From NCBI GenBank assembly GCA_030340625.1, contig JAOPHQ010002945.1, positions 1 to 64,000 of the forward strand: 64,000 nt of DNA, written 5' to 3'. Position 1 is the first letter of the stretch; the number at the start of each line of letters is the position of its first letter. The notes beneath the pieces are model-generated. The model saw only the letters and a program-made list of their open reading frames with translations. It was not told where the DNA came from and did not search any database. Both the position numbers and the translations under genes were made by a program. The stretch comes from Merluccius polli. Its lineage: Eukaryota; Chordata; Actinopteri; Gadiformes; Merlucciidae. This document shows positions 45,085 through 57,125 of this stretch, piece after piece.

Positions 45085-45175
45085 CTTCCACATGGAAGTG
45101 GTGAATGACACGCGGCTCCACCCCAGGGAGCAGCCGATGGCGGAGACAGAGGTGAAGGCCTCAGACATCAAGTAG
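45085..45175 (+). CDS. Candidate terminal coding exon, unknown gene
   Basis: A T/C-rich tract (TTTCCTTTTTGACTTCCTCG) and TACTAACAG precede 45085. The frame then reads FHMEVVNDTRLHPREQPM and ETEVKASDIK, ending in TAG at 45173-45175: 29 residues with balanced codon use and no simple repeat. A TACTAAC branch-like word lies so close to the first AG that the AG at 45097-45098 may be the real acceptor, which would shorten the exon by 13 bases. An AATAAA at 45710 lies 535 bases downstream, giving a plausible 3' untranslated region that contains a CTT/CTCCTT tract. The charged, soluble-looking tail could end a cytoplasmic domain, but I do not recognise the gene. An upstream exon must lie further 5' and was not identified. 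Confidence 0.4.
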
Positions 45176-45238
45176 CCTGAGCCCACGTCTCGGAGGACCT
45201 CAGGCCTGCTTGGGAATCAGGAGCCCTGACGAGGTGCT

Positions 45239-45323
45239 GCTACTCCTTTCTGCTTCTCCTTCTTCTCCTTCTCCTCCTTCTCCTTCTCCTTCTCCTTCTT
45301 CTTCTTCTTCTTCTTCTTCTTCT
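45239..45323. repeat. (CTT)n/(CTTCTC)n pyrimidine tract
   Basis: About 85 bases of CTT and CTTCTC units, inside the presumed 3' untranslated region of the exon at 45085. Confidence 0.95.
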
Positions 45324-45709
45324 GGGAGAGGACCTAGAGGAGACCGAAAGACTACCGGACCAGGTGGTTCGTCTTCCTTTTGATGCCATTTGGGGAATTC
45401 ATATCGAATTCACCGATAGCAAGACAGCAGCGAGTGATATATAGTGAAATATGGTTTTGCGTTGCAATTTTTTTTGTAATGTTTTTTTTATAAATTGGAT
45501 GTGCAGGTGAGGTAAGAAACCCGTCTAGGGCTTATGTTAAACAGGAAAGGAAAGGAAAACATTGCAATTAACCTCACTTTTATTATTATTATTATGATTA
45601 TTTGTTTTATTTATATTATTATCATCTTGGCCTTACTAATTAATGGCAGCAGAAGTTAGATTATATCTGGTTTTTGTATTTTTGGTTTGTTTTCTTATTT
45701 TATAAGTTG

Positions 45710-45715
45710 AATAAA
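45710..45715 (+). terminator. Polyadenylation signal AATAAA
   Basis: AATAAA lies in a T-rich region and is followed by ATCTTATCTCATCTC. It could end the transcript of the 45085 exon, or be a retrotransposon 3' tail. Confidence 0.4.
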
Positions 45716-46172
45716 GAACATCTTATCTCATCTCAAGAGTATTGATCTCCAAGGTCGAGAAAGGACCGAAACCCCACAGCCTTTGATACTGCTCAGCTCA
45801 GTCCACTGGTGAGGCACGGGGCGATATTATGCACACTATTCAGTTGGGAATAAAACAGACGGGGGAATAGTGCGTGCATATTTACATCACTGATGTACTA
45901 CTTAATTTTTTAAGGTTGAAATGCAGGGAAAACAAAATTAAGAGTTTGAGATGAATTCAAACTCTTGCGCACCACCGTGAAGCAACAGGGAAATCTCAGA
46001 CTCCATCAGGTCTGCCTCGCTCGCTCTTCTAAAAAGTGTTTTTTTTTTAAATGATACGTGGTGTGTTGATGTTTTTGCAGTCAGTGTGTTATGGTCATGG
46101 TCATGCGATTTCATCATTCAGAAGTTTCAATGTTTTGGGTCGGTACATAACTCAACGTTTACCGTCTTCCAG

Positions 46173-46249
46173 GTTGCTATGCCCTGTGTGACATTCAGAA
46201 CGATGGCCACTTCCTGAACGTGTCCCCAACATTAAATGAAAATGCCTGA
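46173..46249 (+). CDS. Candidate alternative terminal exon
   Basis: ACCGTCTTCCAG precedes 46173. Two bases complete a split codon, then 24 codons read CYALCDIQNDGHFLNVSPTL plus NENA and end at TGA (46247-46249). The peptide is low in repeats and reads like real protein. It lies about 460 bases beyond the AATAAA at 45710, so it would belong to a longer isoform or another gene. There is no recognised domain and no clear polyadenylation signal close by. Confidence 0.25.
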
Positions 46250-46412
46250 AAATATGAATCGGTCAAATTGGTGGTAGGGAGTCATTTCAATAACAATGGA
46301 CACCAAAATGCTACTTCTAGCCCTCAGAAATACAAACCTTATGCTTATAAGTTCATGTGGAGGTCTGGTCACATCACATCCAGCCGTGTCACTCTCTGGC
46401 TTATTCCATGTC

Positions 46413-46472
46413 CATGACTACACACTTGCATATATATATATATATATATATATATGCAAGTGTGTTGTCATG
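46413..46472. repeat. 60-bp AT-cored palindrome
   Basis: CATGAC, a single mismatch, then ACACACTTGCA form the left arm. The right arm is the exact complement TGCAAGTGTGT, mismatch, GTCATG. Twenty-four bases of (TA)n form the core and are themselves self-complementary. Confidence 0.9.
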
Positions 46473-46902
46473 TGTACTAGTATATAGTGCACACTAACAG
46501 CTCTTACTAATCTAATGTAAATCTAATGTACCAGCGATAAGACAGATATTTGACTTACCTCCTTAACTGGCCCAATTCATTTTGTCATGGTTTCATGGAG
46601 CACACTGTATCGGCTGGACTATATAATACAAACTATACTATAAACACACTGTCCACATGACTCCTGGATGCATTTCAGATACACACAGACAAGAGAGAGG
46701 GCGAGGGAGAGGGAGAAAAGGGCCGATAACGAGACATAGGGGAATGAGAGAGGGATCTTCTTGTCTACAGGGTATTTCTTTTCATCGCTGTAAGGAGCAT
46801 GTCAATCATCTACAAGGTGACACCTTAAAGGGGAAGTTTGAAACTTTTGTTGGCAGGTTTCTGCTGAGGACTGTTTGTCTATATTCTGCTCTCTACTCTG
46901 TC

Positions 46903-47083
<181 letters not shown>

Positions 47084-47384
47084 TTCTATCTCTCTCTATC
47101 TCTGTCTCACGTATGTCTGTCTGTCTCACGTCTGTCGGTCTATCCATCCATCCATCTGCCTTGTAGCAATATGACTGTCCATCCGTCCATAATACTGTGG
47201 ATTCACACGGTATCCAAAAGAGAGAACATGGACACCAGCAGGTTGTAACTCCAGGTTTACATGGTGATACATACTTTACCATATGGACGGCGGGAAGAGA
47301 GCTGCCAGACACGGACTGACCTGTTGACCTGAAGATGTAAGACCCCAGCCGCCAGGGCAACGACATCACACCAGACACACCGCA

Positions 47385-47955
47385 CGAAGAAGAACAAGAA
47401 CAAGAAGAAGAAGAGCAAGGAGAACAAGAGCAAGGAGAACAAGAACAAAAAGGAGAAGAACAAGAAGAACAAGAACAAGAACAAGATGAAGAAGATGTTA
47501 GGACATATGTTTGGAGCAGTGGACACACAGAAGAAGAAGAACAAGAACAAGAACAAGATGAAGAACAAGATGAAGAAGATGTTAGGACAGATGTTTGGAG
47601 CAGTGGACACACCACAGAAGAAGAAGATGTTAGGACAGATGTTTGGAGCAGTGGACACACCACAGAAGAACAAGAACAAGATGAAGAACAAGATGTTAGG
47701 ACAGATGTTTGGAGCAGTGGACACACCACAGAAGAAGAACAAGAACAAGATGAAGAATAAGATGTTAGGACAGATGTTTGGAGCAGTGGACACACCACAG
47801 AAGAAGAAGATGTTAGGACAGATGCTTGGAGCAGTGGACACACCACAGAAGAACAAGATGTTAGGACAGATGTTTGGAGCAGTGGAAACACCGAAGAAGA
47901 AGAAGAAGAACAAGAACAAGAAGAAGAACAAGTTGTTAGGACAGATGTGTGGAGC
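47385..47955. repeat. Composite minisatellite with GAA/CAA spacers
   Basis: Eight or nine copies of a roughly 40-base core (GATGTTAGGACAGATGTTTG then GAGCAGTGGACACACC) are separated by variable runs of GAA and CAA. Spacers change in steps of three bases, so one plus-strand frame (KMLGQMFGAVDTPQK repeats) stays open for 184 codons and a second (DVRTDVWSSGHTTEE repeats) is broken by a single TAA at about 47758. A 352-codon minus frame is a mirror of the same periodicity. Confidence 0.92.
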
Positions 47956-47959
47956 AGTG

Positions 47960-48190
47960 GAATCCGTTCCGCACGTTTGCCTCCAAAAAGCCGGCCGCTG
48001 TCGGCCCGCCACCTGCCGCCGCCACCGCCGCCGCTGCTGAGGGTCTGCGGCGCGTCGCGCAGACGCACCAGGAAGGTGAGGAGGACGAGGAGTCCGCACT
48101 ACAGCTCTCCACACATAACCGACTCGGGCGGCCCGTCTGGACCGCCGGCTCCGACGGTGTTGCGGCGTTATCTTTTAATTAACATCGCGG
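47960..48190. promoter_or_regulatory. CpG-rich block after the minisatellite
   Basis: Dense CpG with a GCCGCCGCCACCGCCGCCGC run and an AAG|GTGAGG donor-like site at about 48075. Promoter-like, but without a TATA box or a clear coding exon. Confidence 0.3.
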
Positions 48191-48349
48191 AGAGGGTTTA
48201 AACCTCATTACATTTCCCTCATGCCTGAACAGCCCGGTCTGGTCGGCGACGCTCCACTCAGATGTCACCCGGAAAAAAAACATTTTCTGTTCCAATTAAG
48301 ACGGCGCGCACCTTTAAATGCAAGGTCGTGAGAACGGGCGGGGGGGGCC

Positions 48350-48369
48350 CAAAAAAAAAAAAAAAAAAA
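48350..48369. repeat. Poly(A) tract, about 20 bases
   Basis: Uninterrupted A run directly after GGGGGGGCCC. No retroelement body is recognisable upstream. Confidence 0.9.
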
Positions 48370-49207
48370 GCAATCGCGTCCGCGGCGTTATTTCATTTCT
48401 GATTAGAAAATGAAAACAGCCCACCCCCCCTTTTTACGGCGAGGGGGGGGGGACTTTCATTTAGGCTTGCAAAAAAAAAAGCTGCAGCCGGTGATGTAAT
48501 TGTTGGGTTGAAATAAAGCACTTCGTTGTTGTCCTCTGGGTCCGGCGTGATTGTCAAAGGAATCCATTCACTTCCTCCTCCTGGTTCTGCAGCCACGCGT
48601 GTGTGTGTGTGTGTGTGTGTCCCCGGCTATACGCTTTCAGCCCGGTGGTTAATGTGTTATTAGTTATGTGTTAATCTAGGGCAACCCGGTAAACTCAAGT
48701 CTTGTTACGTACACACAAGGACACACACATACGCGCACATGCACACCGATCACTCACGCATACACACAGAGGCACACACACGTACACACAGACACGCGGC
48801 CTCCATATCCACGAAGAAATTGTACCAAGCTTAGCCTTAGTCAAGTGAATCTGACCGTCCAACACAAAAGAGAGGATCATTTCACTCAGGTGTTAAAAAC
48901 CCGCCGCCGCCCGAGGGAATGGGAGGAGGGAGCGCCGCGGACCTTTTGATGTCTGCTATTTTGGTTTTTCCTCCATCTCTGATTTCTGTCACACTGTAAC
49001 ACTGTGGGCTGTGGCCGACATCGCCCTCTGTTCCACCGTGCTGCTGCTGCTGCCGCCGCCGCCGCTGTCCTCCTACCTGCTGAAGTGTCTGTGTTGTGTT
49101 TACAAGTCACTGTTGAGTTGTTGAACCAGAGTGGAGCCTGAGCCCTTTTTTTTTTTAAGGGAAAAGCTCTTCTCTGTCTCTGTATCTCTGCCACTTCCCC
49201 ACCTAAA

Positions 49208-49425
49208 CACACACACACACACGCACACGCGCACGCACTCAGGGGCACACACACACACACACACACACATATGCACACAGATACTCAGTGGCACACACAC
49301 ACACACACACACACTCATACGCACAAACTCACATAAATACACGAATACACACACATACACACATACCACACTCGCAAATACGCACACACACACACACACG
49401 CACTCAGGGGCACACACACACACCA
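49208..49425. repeat. Imperfect (CA)n array, about 215 bp
   Basis: CA runs separated by CTCAGGGGCA, ATATGCAC and AAATAC words. The word GCACTCAGGGGCACACAC occurs twice, about 160 bases apart. Confidence 0.9.
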
Positions 49426-49850
49426 CTGTAGGGGTGTAATAACCTATTTTTTTCCCCCACTTCTGATGTTGATGTCATTAGACGGTGATGTCTCAAAGAT
49501 ATGGCGTTTCCCACAATGCCAAGCGGATGATCTCACTATCTCCGGCGAATCTTTCCCTGTTCTCTTCTCTCTTTGATCTTAATGCATTCTGCCTCCTTCC
49601 AGTGTCTCCGAGTAGAAAGGATACCACGCACACACCGAGATCCCAAGCCTGCGTAATATAATTAACCGATATATTCAGCGAAAAACCGCTCCCGGGAAGG
49701 ATTAACAAAAGTTACGGATTACAGTCGGTGGCTAAACCGAGGAAAAGGACGCACGAAGGAAACTTCCATGTGTGATCTCCAGGATTTCCATTTCCTCTCA
49801 TGGGAAGGGACAGGTAGTAGAGACAGACACAGCAGGCCCACTGTGTAACC

Positions 49851-49879
49851 CCCCCCCCCACACACACACACACACACAC
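49851..49879. repeat. C9-(CA)n compound tract
   Basis: A C run directly followed by about ten CA units. Confidence 0.95.
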
Positions 49880-50269
49880 TGTGTAACACAATAAGCAGAT
49901 ATCAGCCTGTTTCTCTTGCTCTCCCTCTAATAGCTGACTGTCAGCTACCACTATCTCTCTCGTACATCTGGCATCGACGTTTCCCGGACATTTTATTGTG
50001 TACACTAAGATGTATGATAAAATAAAATAAAATAAAATATCCCTTTTGGCCGTGGAGCAGTGTTTAATGCCCGGCCCGGGTTGGCTTTGGACTATTCCAG
50101 ATCGTTGCATTGGCCTATTTCATGTGTCAGCACATGCCTTCATATTTTGATGTCTTCTTTCTATGTGATATATCTTAAAACATTCCTGATACATCGCTCA
50201 TTAAAAAAAGGTTAAAACACATTCCTTCTTTACAAATACGAAGTTTGGTTTGCGTGTAGTAACTTAAGG

Positions 50270-50960
50270 AACTCTCCGTTTCAAGGACTCGCTCTGCCGA
50301 CGCGAGCGCGAGCGTACCGACGCTACGCAGCACACACATTTCTAGTTTCAACATTTTCGATTTCTGACCTCCAAGCGTTCCGGGTTCACGACGGCGAACT
50401 TAAACAAAAAAAACATGGCTGACCCTGACCACAAACTGGTGTTTCTTTGGAAAAACTGTAGCAAGACAGTTGAACAGTCAGCAGTGCAGCTTCCTTGTCT
50501 ATTTTTTTCACATTTTGTGCACAGAAGACAACCTTCGGCGTTTGTTTACCGTAACCGGCTACCGAATCACATTGGTGACGTATTTAACATCAACTGACAT
50601 GTAGAACAGGTTTAACTACAGTATATGATCGCGTGTATTATTTGAATTAAATACAGGCAAACGTAAATACTTAACGTTGCCTTTTGATTGACGGTTTACC
50701 GTTTCCGATGTGATTGTTGTGTGACATCAGAAAACTGCTACAAAACAGAGTTTGCAAGTAAGAACCGAGTGGCGTTTCGGTGAACGACTTTTGTTTGCCT
50801 CGTCGGAAAAAAATCTCGATTTCCCGAGGTTGTCTGGAAACGCGGCGTTAGATCCTACGATCGCGCCGCAGTGAGGGACGCTGGGACAATGAGTCATATC
50901 TCTGCGGTGTATTATAAAACGGGTCGGGTTATGCTCATACACAGTCACTACAGCCACCGG
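50270..50960. other. Unclassified CpG-containing block
   Basis: A non-simple stretch with an ATG in good context at about 50415 and a 60-codon frame (MADPDHKLVFLW...) that matches no family I know. It could be an old transposon; inverted termini were not found. Confidence 0.2.
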
Positions 50961-51228
50961 CTTAGCTTCTACTTCAAATTCGGCTCCAGTAAGGTGTTAA
51001 GGGCAGAAGTGTTTTCAGCCTCTGCGGGGGGTCATTGACCTGTTACTCGGTGCCACTGACGTCTGTCCTTTTCCTTTCTTTTTTTTTTTTTTTTGTCCGT
51101 CCGTCCCCTGGCTTTGGCTGCAGGGCACCCTGGGAAAGTGCCCTGAATCTCTCCTAATGGGGAGGATGAGGGGTGGGAGCAGCCAGCGAGTGTCTCCTGC
51201 TGTGTTTAGAGTGGAGGACACAGGGGCA

Positions 51229-51249
51229 CTCTCTCTCTCTCTCTCGCTC

Positions 51250-51316
<67 letters not shown>

Positions 51317-51420
51317 TTCTCTCTCTCTCTCTCTCTCTCGCTATCTCTCTCTCCCGCTCTCTCTCTCTCTCTCTCGCTCTCTCTCTCTCTTGCTCTCTCT
51401 CTCTCCCTCTCTCTCGCTCA
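51229..51420. repeat. (CT)n/CGCT pyrimidine tract, about 190 bp
   Basis: CT runs with regularly recurring GCT interruptions. It gives Ser/Leu frames in two registers and no gene. Confidence 0.95.
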
Positions 51421-51568
51421 CTCCCCCCAGCATCATTAATCTTACTTTCCTTCTCCTCGTCTTCTTACCACCTCTCTCCCTCCCAGGTGGTCCCCCCTCA
51501 GGCGCTCGTTTACCTCACCCCGGCTCATTTTGCGTCTTTGTCACACAGGCGCGCGCGCATGTGCGTGC

Positions 51569-51623
51569 ATACACACACACACACACACACACACATATAC
51601 GTCCACACACACACACACACATG

Positions 51624-51663
<40 letters not shown>

Positions 51664-51812
51664 CCTACAGGCACATGGACATAGACACAAACAACCCATC
51701 ACAAACCCACACACACACACGCAAACATATACACACATCCCATCACAAACCCACACACAGCCAAATATACACACTTGTACACACAGATAATTACATACAC
51801 ACACACACACCC
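51569..51812. repeat. Imperfect (CA)n array
   Basis: CA runs with ATATAC, CATGTTTA and CCCATCACAAA interruptions. ACCCATCACAAACCC-like words recur. Confidence 0.9.
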
Positions 51813-51948
51813 ACACTCAATATTATCTAACCCTCTCTCTCTGTCTCTTGCCATCGGGTCCTTAACTCAGCTGACTCTCACAGACAGATCTGTGAATTGG
51901 AAACTTTAGCTATGGGATGGACATAGCCGAAAGCACTCCATGTATACT

Positions 51949-51949
<1 letters not shown>

Positions 51950-51986
<37 letters not shown>

Positions 51987-52315
51987 CGTGCACAAACACA
52001 CACACACACACACACGACCATATGCTCAAACTTGTTTGTTGGCTCGGGCTGAGAGATGCCAATTCACACATGGGCACAGCCACACACCATTGTATCCATG
52101 CACGTCTTTGATGAAAACACACGCGCACACACATACACACACTCACACGCACACACACACACACATACACACAAACACAAACACATGCTAAAATGACACA
52201 TGCCTAGCCAAATATGTACTTACCTAAACCATACACATCCATGCACACATAGAGTTGCACACACACACATATACACACACACTCACACTCACACACGCAC
52301 ACACACACACAAACA
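51950..52315. repeat. Three imperfect (CA)n arrays
   Basis: CA arrays at about 51950-52018, 52118-52185 and 52258-52312, with unique DNA between. Confidence 0.9.
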
Positions 52316-52648
52316 GATAAGTAATTAGAGGTAATTGTGATAGCAGCAGGCTTTGCCTCAAGTTGCGTCTGCACCTGCTCAACAACATGGCATTATGTTG
52401 AAAACTAAGTTATGTACAAATAAATACAGGCCATCTGCAAAACCCACTTCGCTGTTCCAATGCTCCAGCGCCGATCCTCCCTCCCTTCCCTCTCTCTGGC
52501 CCTCGCACGCCCGATACGAAACGAAAATGAAAACAAACGGAGGTGCGGTTTCTCCTACCCAAATGTCAGGGATTGTATTAGCGTTGCTCAAACAAACAGT
52601 GGCTGTGATTTCTTATGAGGGCTGATGTAGCTGATGATTTAGCCGCCG

Positions 52649-52682
<34 letters not shown>
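52649..52682. repeat. (CT)n microsatellite
   Basis: About 16 CT units, followed by a CpG-rich block to about 52920. Confidence 0.95.
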
Positions 52683-52684
<2 letters not shown>

Positions 52685-54062
52685 CGCACTAACTCCGCAG
52701 GTTAAGCGCCGCTTTTATTGGACGCGGCGTGCGGCTAATGTAAACACGCGGGCCCCGTCTACGCCAGCGGCGAGACATTTGCGGTTGTCTTTGAAGCGCC
52801 GCGAGGATAAATCGAACCGTACGAGAGAATCATGTGATCTCCAATGGAGGGATTGATCCCCTCCCTCCCTTCTGTAGTGCTAAATAGCGACGTGCTACGC
52901 GGCGACTATAGCGGATGCATGCATATATAGACGCGGGAGCGAAACTGCAGTTCAAAGGAGCCGTGTGGATCTGTGTGTGTGTGTGTGTAGGAATGTTTTT
53001 TTTTTTTTTGTGAAGATCAAATAAGTCAAATCGTGCTCAAATAACTATTCAGCACTGGTTGAAAAGAACCAGAAGGCTATGCTAGGCCATGCTAGATGAA
53101 CCAGCGGATACAAGGTCTCGAATTGTTAACAGCAGGGTCCGTTTACTGTTGTGCAGCATGAGAAACGATGGCTTCTCCAGGTTGGAGGGCGAGCAGGTGG
53201 AGGGGTTGGGGGACTTTAAAGCTCTCTGCATTTAAAAAAAACAACATTTTGTCGTTGGTGGCAGTCAAAATATAGACAGGCAGATGAGGGGGATGCTTTG
53301 ATGTGCACGCGGGCTCGGTGGGGCCCAAGGGTGCCGGGGGGGAAGGAGGAGGACGTTTTTGTCTTTGCTCTGCTTCAAACCGCAGAGCCCTACAGGGGCG
53401 CCACCGTTCTCCGGGAGCATTGTCACCGCGAAGCACTTTTCTCTCTCCGATGGGTCGCGAACAATGCCGGCGCCAAGACCGGCCCGGTATAGGACGCCAT
53501 TGTCATAATTCTGAGGGGAAATTTCATTATTTTCTAAGCGCAGGTTCCAAGTCGCTACAATCGTGATACAAGTCATAATAGGAAGTTAGTCATCAACTTA
53601 ATAATTATCATCATCATCGTCATCGTCATCATAATCTCCGAGTCCTGATAAGTACACACATTTTTTTTCAGCAGCGTGATAAGAAAACACGCGGTACACA
53701 ACACAGAGCCATGATGCACTGTAGAACAAGATCGCTATCAGTATGCGGGTAGTCTCACAAATCAGACTCGATTCATCTAGAGTCTGTTCGCAGATTATCT
53801 CAAAGCTCAAATCTTTCTTTCGCTTCATATTTGTTTTTTTTCGACCAATCACGTTGCTGGGGGGGACAGGGATCTGTAAAGTAAGTAGCATAATTGGCTA
53901 ACAGCGACCACCCAAACTCGGGTCAGCAGCACGAGTGAACTTTTGAAGCCGGTGGGAAGACTAGCTGAAGCGTCCCGGCCGGACACCAACGCTCTTCGAC
54001 AAAGTGTCTGTAAAGGTTTCAAATCAGCAACGTGTCGACTGGCCACTGTAGAAATACACTTT

Positions 54063-54653
54063 GGTAACACTTTACAATAAGGTACGCAAAACGTAGGTAG
54101 TTACTGAGGAACAAATGAGTACCGAATGATGAACAACCAGGGCCCTAACTGGGGCCCTAACTGGGGCCCTAACTGGGGCCCTAACTGGGGCCCTAACTGG
54201 GGCCCTAAGTGACAGTTACTCAGTAACTACTGAGGAGTTACTGGTAAACAGACTAGGGGACTACTGTATTCGTTACTGAGTAACGAATGATGAACGACCA
54301 GGGCCCTAACTGGGGCCTAAGTGACAGTTAGTAACGAATACAGTAGTCCCCTAGTCTGTTTACCAGTAATTCCTCAGTAGTTACTGAGTAACTGTCACTT
54401 AGGGCCCTGTTAGGGCCCCGTTAGGGCCCCAGTTAGGGTCCTGGTTGTTCATCATTCGTTACTCAGTAACGAATACAGGAGTCCCCTAGTCTGTTTACCA
54501 GTAACTCCTCAGTAGTTACTGAGTAACTGTCACTTAGGTCCCTGTTAGGGCCCCAGTTAGGGCCCTGGTCGTTCATCATTCGTTACTCATTCGTTCCTCA
54601 TTCGTTCCTCAGTAACTACCCACATTTTGCGTACCTTATTGTAAAGTGTTACC
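54063..54653. mobile_element. hAT-like foldback MITE, copy 2 (591 bp), expanded
   Basis: It has the same ends as 39053-39354 and a perfect 8-bp duplication TACACTTT (54055-54062 and 54654-54661). The left arm carries six CCCTAACT-type units against three in copy 1. The centre contains further alternating inverted blocks (TACTGAGTAACTGTCACTTA and complements), so the element is nearly twice as long as copy 1. Confidence 0.92.
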
Positions 54654-54755
54654 TACACTTTAATTAAAATCCTCTCCTAAAAGCTCTGGTGAAAAGAACG
54701 ATGTACCTTTTGTTTTTGTGGTTTCCGGCCCGATGCTCTGTGGCGTCTCCCTCAG

Positions 54756-54794
54756 AGGGTCTGCTAACAGCCCAGTAGGACCGCTGGATCCCAG
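54756..54794 (+). CDS. Candidate 39-nt microexon
   Basis: GTCTCCCTCAG precedes 54756 and GATCCCAG with the ideal donor GTGAGTAT follows 54794. In one frame the 39 bases are open with one base before and two after (GSANSPVGPLDP). The length is a multiple of three. Donor and acceptor are both strong, but nothing links it to neighbouring exons. Confidence 0.25.
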
Positions 54795-55095
54795 GTGAGT
54801 ATGAAGGTAAAGCTAGTATATGTCTATATGTCCATATATGCTTCATTCTGTGTGGTGTGTCCCCGAGCGATGGGACGGGTGTAGCGGCCGTCACGCTGGG
54901 ACCTCACCGGATTTGATTGAATACACAGGGCCCCTGCCACACACACACATACACACACACACACTCATGCACCCGCACACATGCATGCACACGCAGTATT
55001 GTGCCCATGGAAACAGGAGGACTTGCTGAATCGTTTCTGTGCAATCACACAGTCTGTGTATTATTACAAGTAGCGTGGCCACAGTGGCCAGACAG

Positions 55096-55096
<1 letters not shown>

Positions 55097-55138
<42 letters not shown>
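55097..55138. repeat. (GT)n microsatellite
   Basis: About 20 uninterrupted GT units. Confidence 0.95.
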
Positions 55139-55140
<2 letters not shown>

Positions 55141-56530
55141 TGTCCAGAGGCAGTGGTGGTCAACAAACAGGTCAATTTAACTAACCGTTGACATGTCATT
55201 TTCCTGCCTGTTCTTTCACTTTCATCATGCATGCAAACCAAAAAACAACAACAGCAACAACATAGTTTTATATTAAACCCGCCATCAAGTTTCAATCGGA
55301 AATCTATTGAGGTTTTGAGCGGGAGCTGCCCAACCCTTTGTTGTCTGTCTGGAAAATGTAGTGAGTAAGAGTGGAATGAGCAAGCAATGGAAAAGAAAAG
55401 AAAAAGATTAAGCACCTTTTTTTCCCTGGCAGCAATTGCACCGACCGATTTGATGGCAATTGTTAACGCCTTTTTTTTTTTCTTTTTAGAGATGAACAAG
55501 TAGCGGTGGACAGAGCCACGCCGCAAAAAAAAAAGCACAAGACTGGAATGCAAGTGGACAATATCAAAGGCGCGGTTACGTGACTGCACAACCACGACCC
55601 CGTCATAAAAGCGTACGAGTGCGCGTGAGTTCGGCGTTCGAGAAGCTGCGATGAAAACGAGCGGTGGGAAAAAAAAGGTTGTTTTTCGTGTCGCAGAGCT
55701 GATGTAAAAATGACCCTCGAAAAAGAAAACCTCACGTGCGTGGCCAGGAGTGTGCCGATGAAACAGCCTCTTCCACGGCTCCCTCTCTCCAAAAACGTGC
55801 TCAGTCAGAGTGCAAAAGATTTGTCTGTCAGCTTTGGTTCGTTTACTTTCATGTCAGGGTAAACCTGACTTGAGTTGGCGTAGCCGCGGCGCTGCCTGCG
55901 ATCTTTGGTTAGATTCAGTCAAGCTGCGATCGGCGGAGTCTGAATAGCGCGCGTCGGTGTCAGGCTCTAAAAGTCATCCTCGATCAATCACTGAAAATAT
56001 GATCAACGACGGATCCTGAGCGCGAAGCGGTTTTTCCAGCATCTTTTATATCGGTTGAACAATGAGGTTGTCATGGCGACCTATGATGTATGGCTATGGC
56101 TATAAGCACCGTTATATTGACTATATACGCGTGGCTATAGATAACCTGTTCTCAGAAAGAACCCCGTTCGAACCCATAACCCCGAGATTGGAAGATGAAC
56201 ACAAACTGCTAAGCCAAATGACTGCAGCTATTCGAGACAGCAGTTATAGTGCTGCTAATGGATTGGGACTTTACCCTGGGTGACACCTGTCACTCTGGTA
56301 CATATACTGTATACACACCTTTGTACCTTTGGAGTAGAGAAACTTGCGACACCGTCATGGCAACCGGGTTCACCCAGTTTCCCTTAAAGTATGTCTTAAT
56401 ATATCTGCCAAACTTTCTCCAAGTTCCTCCTGATTCATCCTGATCTATTCTAGAAAAGGCCATTTTTAATTGCGATATTTTTCCAGTTGTTACCAAGCAG
56501 TGCAAAATAATATGACATGATGGGTTACGA

Positions 56531-57125
56531 GCAGTGTTGTGCTAGTTTCTGAAAGTTTTTAGTTACAGTTATGAGTTACATTAAAAAAGTACTTCACTGA
56601 TTTCTTCAGCCAAAAAGTAATGTGTTACTGTGAGTAACTTTTTAGTTATTTTTTAAATGTCTACTTTGAAATGCTGCCATTGGTAATGTGGTGATATCTT
56701 TTATTTCAGTACTTTTGTTGCAGTATGAAATAATATAAACACTGTTGATCAACTTGACATTTTTTATGTGTCATCACATTCACATCACTGAACTTTCATT
56801 TATTGAAGCCTCCAAAGGCATTTACGTCAATCGAATCCAACTGAAAATAGTATTCAATCACATCATAATGAAATGCCTGCAAAATGCCTGCATAACAAAT
56901 TATATTTTATCATTTGTTTTTCAGTTTAATTATATTTAAAGTTCAAGAAAATCCACTGTTACTGTCCACTGTTAAATCCAAAGACAGTCTTTTAAAAAAA
57001 AGAATCAATAAATACATGTGTCCAAATTCAATTATTGCATTAAATAATTGTGATCTCAATATTTTCCAAAATAATCGTGATTATGATTTTTGCCATAATC
57101 GAGCGAACCATAATCAAACCTAACT
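56531..57125. mobile_element. Degraded DNA transposon remnants
   Basis: The left part holds CAGTGTTGTGCTAG and repeated GTTAC/AGTTAC words typical of a fish MITE terminus. The right part has AATAATCGTGATTATG and TTGCCATAATCGAGC, another common fish repeat end. The ends of each unit are unclear and two different elements may be fused. Confidence 0.35.

Noticed and set aside
48350..48369. Poly(A) as a processed pseudogene tail
   Set aside because: No gene-like body lies upstream and no flanking duplication is seen.
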